From assembly GCF_001544755.2 (NCBI RefSeq), contig NZ_FCOF02000001.1, forward strand, positions 1 to 64,000: 64,000 bases of DNA, in the 5' to 3' direction. The stretch comes from Caballeronia catudaia. Lineage in GTDB: Bacteria; Pseudomonadota; Gammaproteobacteria; Burkholderiales; Burkholderiaceae. Positions within the stretch are counted from its first letter, which is position 1. The number at the start of each line of letters is the position of its first letter. The translations under genes were made by a program, and so were the position numbers. Positions 61,669 through 64,000 of this stretch are shown here, one piece after another. The notes beneath the pieces were generated by a model. That model saw only the letters and a program-made list of their open reading frames with translations. It had not been told where the DNA came from and made no database searches.

Positions 61669-62448
61669 TTAGCTGACCTCGAGCGCGCGCACACGCTCCA
61701 TCATCTCAGTGCCGAATTGGATGTAAGCCTGCGCACCGCGCGACGACTTGTCGAACACGACGCCGGGCAGCCCGTAGCTCGGCGCCTCGGCAAGGCGCAC
61801 GTTGCGGGGAATAACGACGTCGAACAGCTTGCTGCCGAAGTGTTCCTTCAGTTGATCCGACACTTGTTGCTGCAAGGTGATTCGCGGGTCGAACATCACT
61901 CGCAACAGGCCGATGACCTTGAGATCGCGATTCAGATTCGCGTGGACTTGCTTGATGGTGTTCACGAGATCCGAAAGGCCTTCGAGCGCGAAGTATTCGC
62001 ACTGCATCGGGATGACTACGCCATGCGCCGCGCACAACGCGTTGAGCGTCAGCAGCGAGAGTGCTGGCGGACAATCGATCAGGACGAAGTCATAGTCATC
62101 GACTACCTCGGCGACTGCGGCGCGGAGAATGCGCTCGCGATTTTCCATCTCCACGAGCTCGACCTCGGCGCCCGCGAGTTCGCGATTTGCCGGGAGCACA
62201 TCGTATTCGACTGCCGATGGACGCACACGTGCCTCGCGCAGCGTGACGCCATCGACGAGCACTTCGTAGACGGTGTTCTCGCACGCCGACTTGTCGATGC
62301 CGCTGCCCATCGTCGCATTGCCCTGCGGGTCCAGGTCGATCAGCAGGACGCGTTGACCTAGCCCCGCGAGGCTCGCCGCGAGATTGACCGCTGTCGTGGT
62401 CTTTCCAACGCCGCCCTTCTGATTTGCGACGCAGAAGATTTTTGCCAT
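61669..62448 (-). CDS. parA: ParA chromosome-partition ATPase
   Basis: Walker-type ATPase that drives ParB-parS movement. The 259-residue protein has the deviant Walker A KGGVGKTT at residues 11-18 with both lysines, LLIDLDPQGNAT and VLIDCPPALSLLTLNAL. It lacks a plasmid-type N-terminal DNA-binding domain, so it is the chromosomal (Soj-like) form. 45 bases separate it from parB. Confidence 0.97.
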   Translation of the reverse strand: MAKIFCVANQKGGVGKTTTAVNLAASLAGLGQRVLLIDLDPQGNATMGSGIDKSACENTVYEVLVDGVTLREARVRPSAVEYDVLPANRELAGAEVELVEMENRERILRAAVAEVVDDYDFVLIDCPPALSLLTLNALCAAHGVVIPMQCEYFALEGLSDLVNTIKQVHANLNRDLKVIGLLRVMFDPRITLQQQVSDQLKEHFGSKLFDVVIPRNVRLAEAPSYGLPGVVFDKSSRGAQAYIQFGTEMMERVRALEVS

Positions 62449-62525
62449 CGTTTAGTGTCCTCGTTATCTCGCTGTCAGAAGATCAGCGTGCCTGGAATGC
62501 CGGATGGAAACCGTGCGGCGGACCG

Positions 62526-63191
62526 TCAATCTGGCGCAACGGCAATCTCGACGAGATGCCGCTCGGCGTCGAGCATCGGCACCATCAGACGCTCGATGCC
62601 AAGCACCGTCGCGCCCTCCGGCAGGCGTGCGGCTTCGGCGTTGGGCTTTACGCCCTTCATCGCCAGAATCCGTCCGTCGTTCGAAACCAGATGACGCGAA
62701 AGTGTAACGAAATCGGAGAGCTCTGCGAATGCGCGCGACACGATTACATCGAATTTTTCTGGCACCTCGATGCCCGGACGCAAATTTTCGACGCGACCGG
62801 TCACAACTGCCAGATTGCCCAGACCTAGTTGCACTTTCGCCTGCGACTGGAAAGCCGTTTTCTTATGAACGATATCGTTCAACGTGACACTCAATTCCGG
62901 CAGAGCGATGGCCAAGACGATGCCAGGCAACCCGCCTCCTGAGCCCACATCCAGCGCAGTCTTCGGCTTTCGCGCCGATACTGCCGGCACGATCGCGAGC
63001 GAATCCAGAATGTGCTGAATGACCATCTGCCGAGGATCGCGTATCGCCGTCAGGTTGTAGACGCCGTTCCACTTCCCAAGCAGCGCAACATAATCGAGCA
63101 GCTTTTGCGTCTGCGAGACCGTCAGCGCAAGCCCGAGTTCGGCGACGCCCTTATCGAGCGTCGTCGTCAGGGATTGATTGCGCTCCGTCAT
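62526..63191 (-). CDS. rsmG: 16S rRNA (guanine527-N7)-methyltransferase
   Basis: Methylates G527 of 16S rRNA with S-adenosylmethionine; loss gives low-level streptomycin resistance in other species. The 221-residue protein has the SAM-binding loop [16 protein letters not shown] near residue 80 and the [12 protein letters not shown] segment. Its start overlaps the mnmG stop by four bases, so the two are coupled. Also known as gidB. Confidence 0.95.
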   Translation of the reverse strand: MTERNQSLTTTLDKGVAELGLALTVSQTQKLLDYVALLGKWNGVYNLTAIRDPRQMVIQHILDSLAIVPAVSARKPKTALDVGSGGGLPGIVLAIALPELSVTLNDIVHKKTAFQSQAKVQLGLGNLAVVTGRVENLRPGIEVPEKFDVIVSRAFAELSDFVTLSRHLVSNDGRILAMKGVKPNAEAARLPEGATVLGIERLMVPMLDAERHLVEIAVAPD

Positions 63192-64000
63192 TGAACCGCC
63201 GTGGTGGTGTTACCTGTTGCCGAATCATCGCTGGCCGAATTGCGCCCACGGCGACCCGCGCCGCGCTTCAGATGAACCATCAGCAGCGAGATCGCGGCTG
63301 GCGTAATTCCCGAAATACGCGACGCTTGCCCAATCGTTTCAGGGCGATGTTGGATCAGCTTCTGACGTGCCTCGAAGGACAAGCCGCGAACGTCGTTATA
63401 GTCAAGGCTCTCGGGCAAGCGCGTGTTTTCCTGCGCGCCATTTCGCACGATTTCGTCCGCTTGTCGGTCGATATAGCCTTGATACTTCACGCCGATCTCT
63501 ATCTGTTCCGTGATCTGTTCCAACAGCACTCGATCTTCTGCGAGCGGCGCGTCGGGACCGCACGCACCCTCACGCAACGCGCAGATTCCATCGTACGAAA
63601 CGCCGGGGCGCCGCAGGAGATCTGCCAGGCTATATTCGTGGTCGATGGGCTTGCCGAGCAACGCCGTCGCCTCCTCGGCGGACAGCGTCTTGGGATTCAC
63701 CCAAGTCGAGCGGAGACGCTGTGTTTCACGTGAAACAGCGTCACGCTTGCGGCTGAACGCGTCCCAACGCACGTCACCAACGATGCCCAACTCACGCCCG
63801 ATCTCAGTCAGACGCATATCGGCGTTGTCTTCACGCAGCGAAAGACGATACTCGGCGCGGCTCGTAAACATCCGATACGGCTCGGACACGCCACGCGTCA
63901 CCAGATCGTCGACGAGCACACCCAGATAAGCCTGATCGCGACGCGGCGACCACGCGCCCTTACCTTGAACCTGCAAACCAGCGTTGATACCCGCGAGAAG
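63188..64000 (-). CDS. mnmG: MnmG/GidA, tRNA uridine-modification FAD protein, C-terminal part
   Basis: With MnmE, installs the carboxymethylaminomethyl group at U34 of certain tRNAs. The gene runs off the window, so only about 270 C-terminal residues are seen, starting in the [15 protein letters not shown] region. The motifs [40 protein letters not shown] and [10 protein letters not shown] identify it. The parS site TGTTTCACGTGAAACA falls inside its codons for AVSRET. Confidence 0.95.
   Translation of the reverse strand, partial: LLAGINAGLQVQGKGAWSPRRDQAYLGVLVDDLVTRGVSEPYRMFTSRAEYRLSLREDNADMRLTEIGRELGIVGDVRWDAFSRKRDAVSRETQRLRSTWVNPKTLSAEEATALLGKPIDHEYSLADLLRRPGVSYDGICALREGACGPDAPLAEDRVLLEQITEQIEIGVKYQGYIDRQADEIVRNGAQENTRLPESLDYNDVRGLSFEARQKLIQHRPETIGQASRISGITPAAISLLMVHLKRGAGRRGRNSASDDSATGNTTTAVQ
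63722..63737. promoter_or_regulatory. parS centromere site inside mnmG
   Basis: TGTTTCACGTGAAACA is a perfect 16-bp palindrome identical to the canonical chromosomal parS consensus. It lies inside the mnmG coding region and close to parAB, as in many bacteria where parS clusters near the origin. I saw no second copy in the window. Confidence 0.95.

Overview
This window reads as about 64 kb of the primary chromosome of a flagellated betaproteobacterium of the Burkholderiaceae, most likely Paraburkholderia or Caballeronia. The evidence is the high GC content, the gene families, the Burkholderia-type proteins (FlhG, PheC, trifunctional PutA, a long FlgA) and the gene order near the right edge. 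That edge runs atpIBEFHAGDC - transporter - parB - parA - rsmG - mnmG, with a perfect parS inside mnmG, so the replication origin probably lies just outside the window. The genus is inferred, not proven.

Left part (1-15.4 kb): a large imperfect inverted repeat with no convincing gene, then a PilZ/YcgR flagellar brake with its own sigma-28 promoter. The minus-strand rod/hook/ring operon flgBCDEFGHIJ follows, then divergent flgA, then flgMN with a near-consensus sigma-28 promoter and a strong terminator, then flhB-flhA. flgK and flgL are not seen.

Middle (15.4-35 kb): a lower-GC pair of overlapping genes (a DUF1828-like protein and an unrecognised His/Cys-rich partner) sits directly against the end of flhA. 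It is followed by sdaA, an alginate-lyase-family protein, gcvP-gcvH-gcvT behind a tandem glycine riboswitch, a Gfo/Idh/MocA oxidoreductase, a Rep-type helicase, a dihaem cytochrome, tRNA-Arg(CCG), a Rieske oxygenase, a GGDEF protein, and fliA-flhG-flhF on the minus strand. In related bacteria flhF-flhG-fliA normally follows flhA on the same strand, so an inversion of roughly 19-20 kb with the cassette at one breakpoint is the simplest reading.

Right part (35-64 kb): a ThDP-dependent enzyme, a PepSY protein plus cytochrome b561, a branched-chain amino acid binding protein, putA with a likely autorepression operator, a 51-residue membrane peptide, priA, a gap with DnaA boxes, hemE, pheC, an alpha/beta hydrolase, a 615-bp gap with a palindrome and a possible small RNA, an AMP-forming CoA ligase, the ATP synthase operon, an anion-transporter-like protein, parB, parA, rsmG and the 3' part of mnmG.

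The genes cover flagellar export and assembly with its FlgM/FliA checkpoint and c-di-GMP inputs, glycine/serine and proline catabolism, energy conservation, haem synthesis, and chromosome segregation. The best candidate for something undescribed is the two-gene cassette at 15433-16676. The degenerate FlhG P-loop, the PutA operator and the large left-edge inverted repeat are also worth checking.
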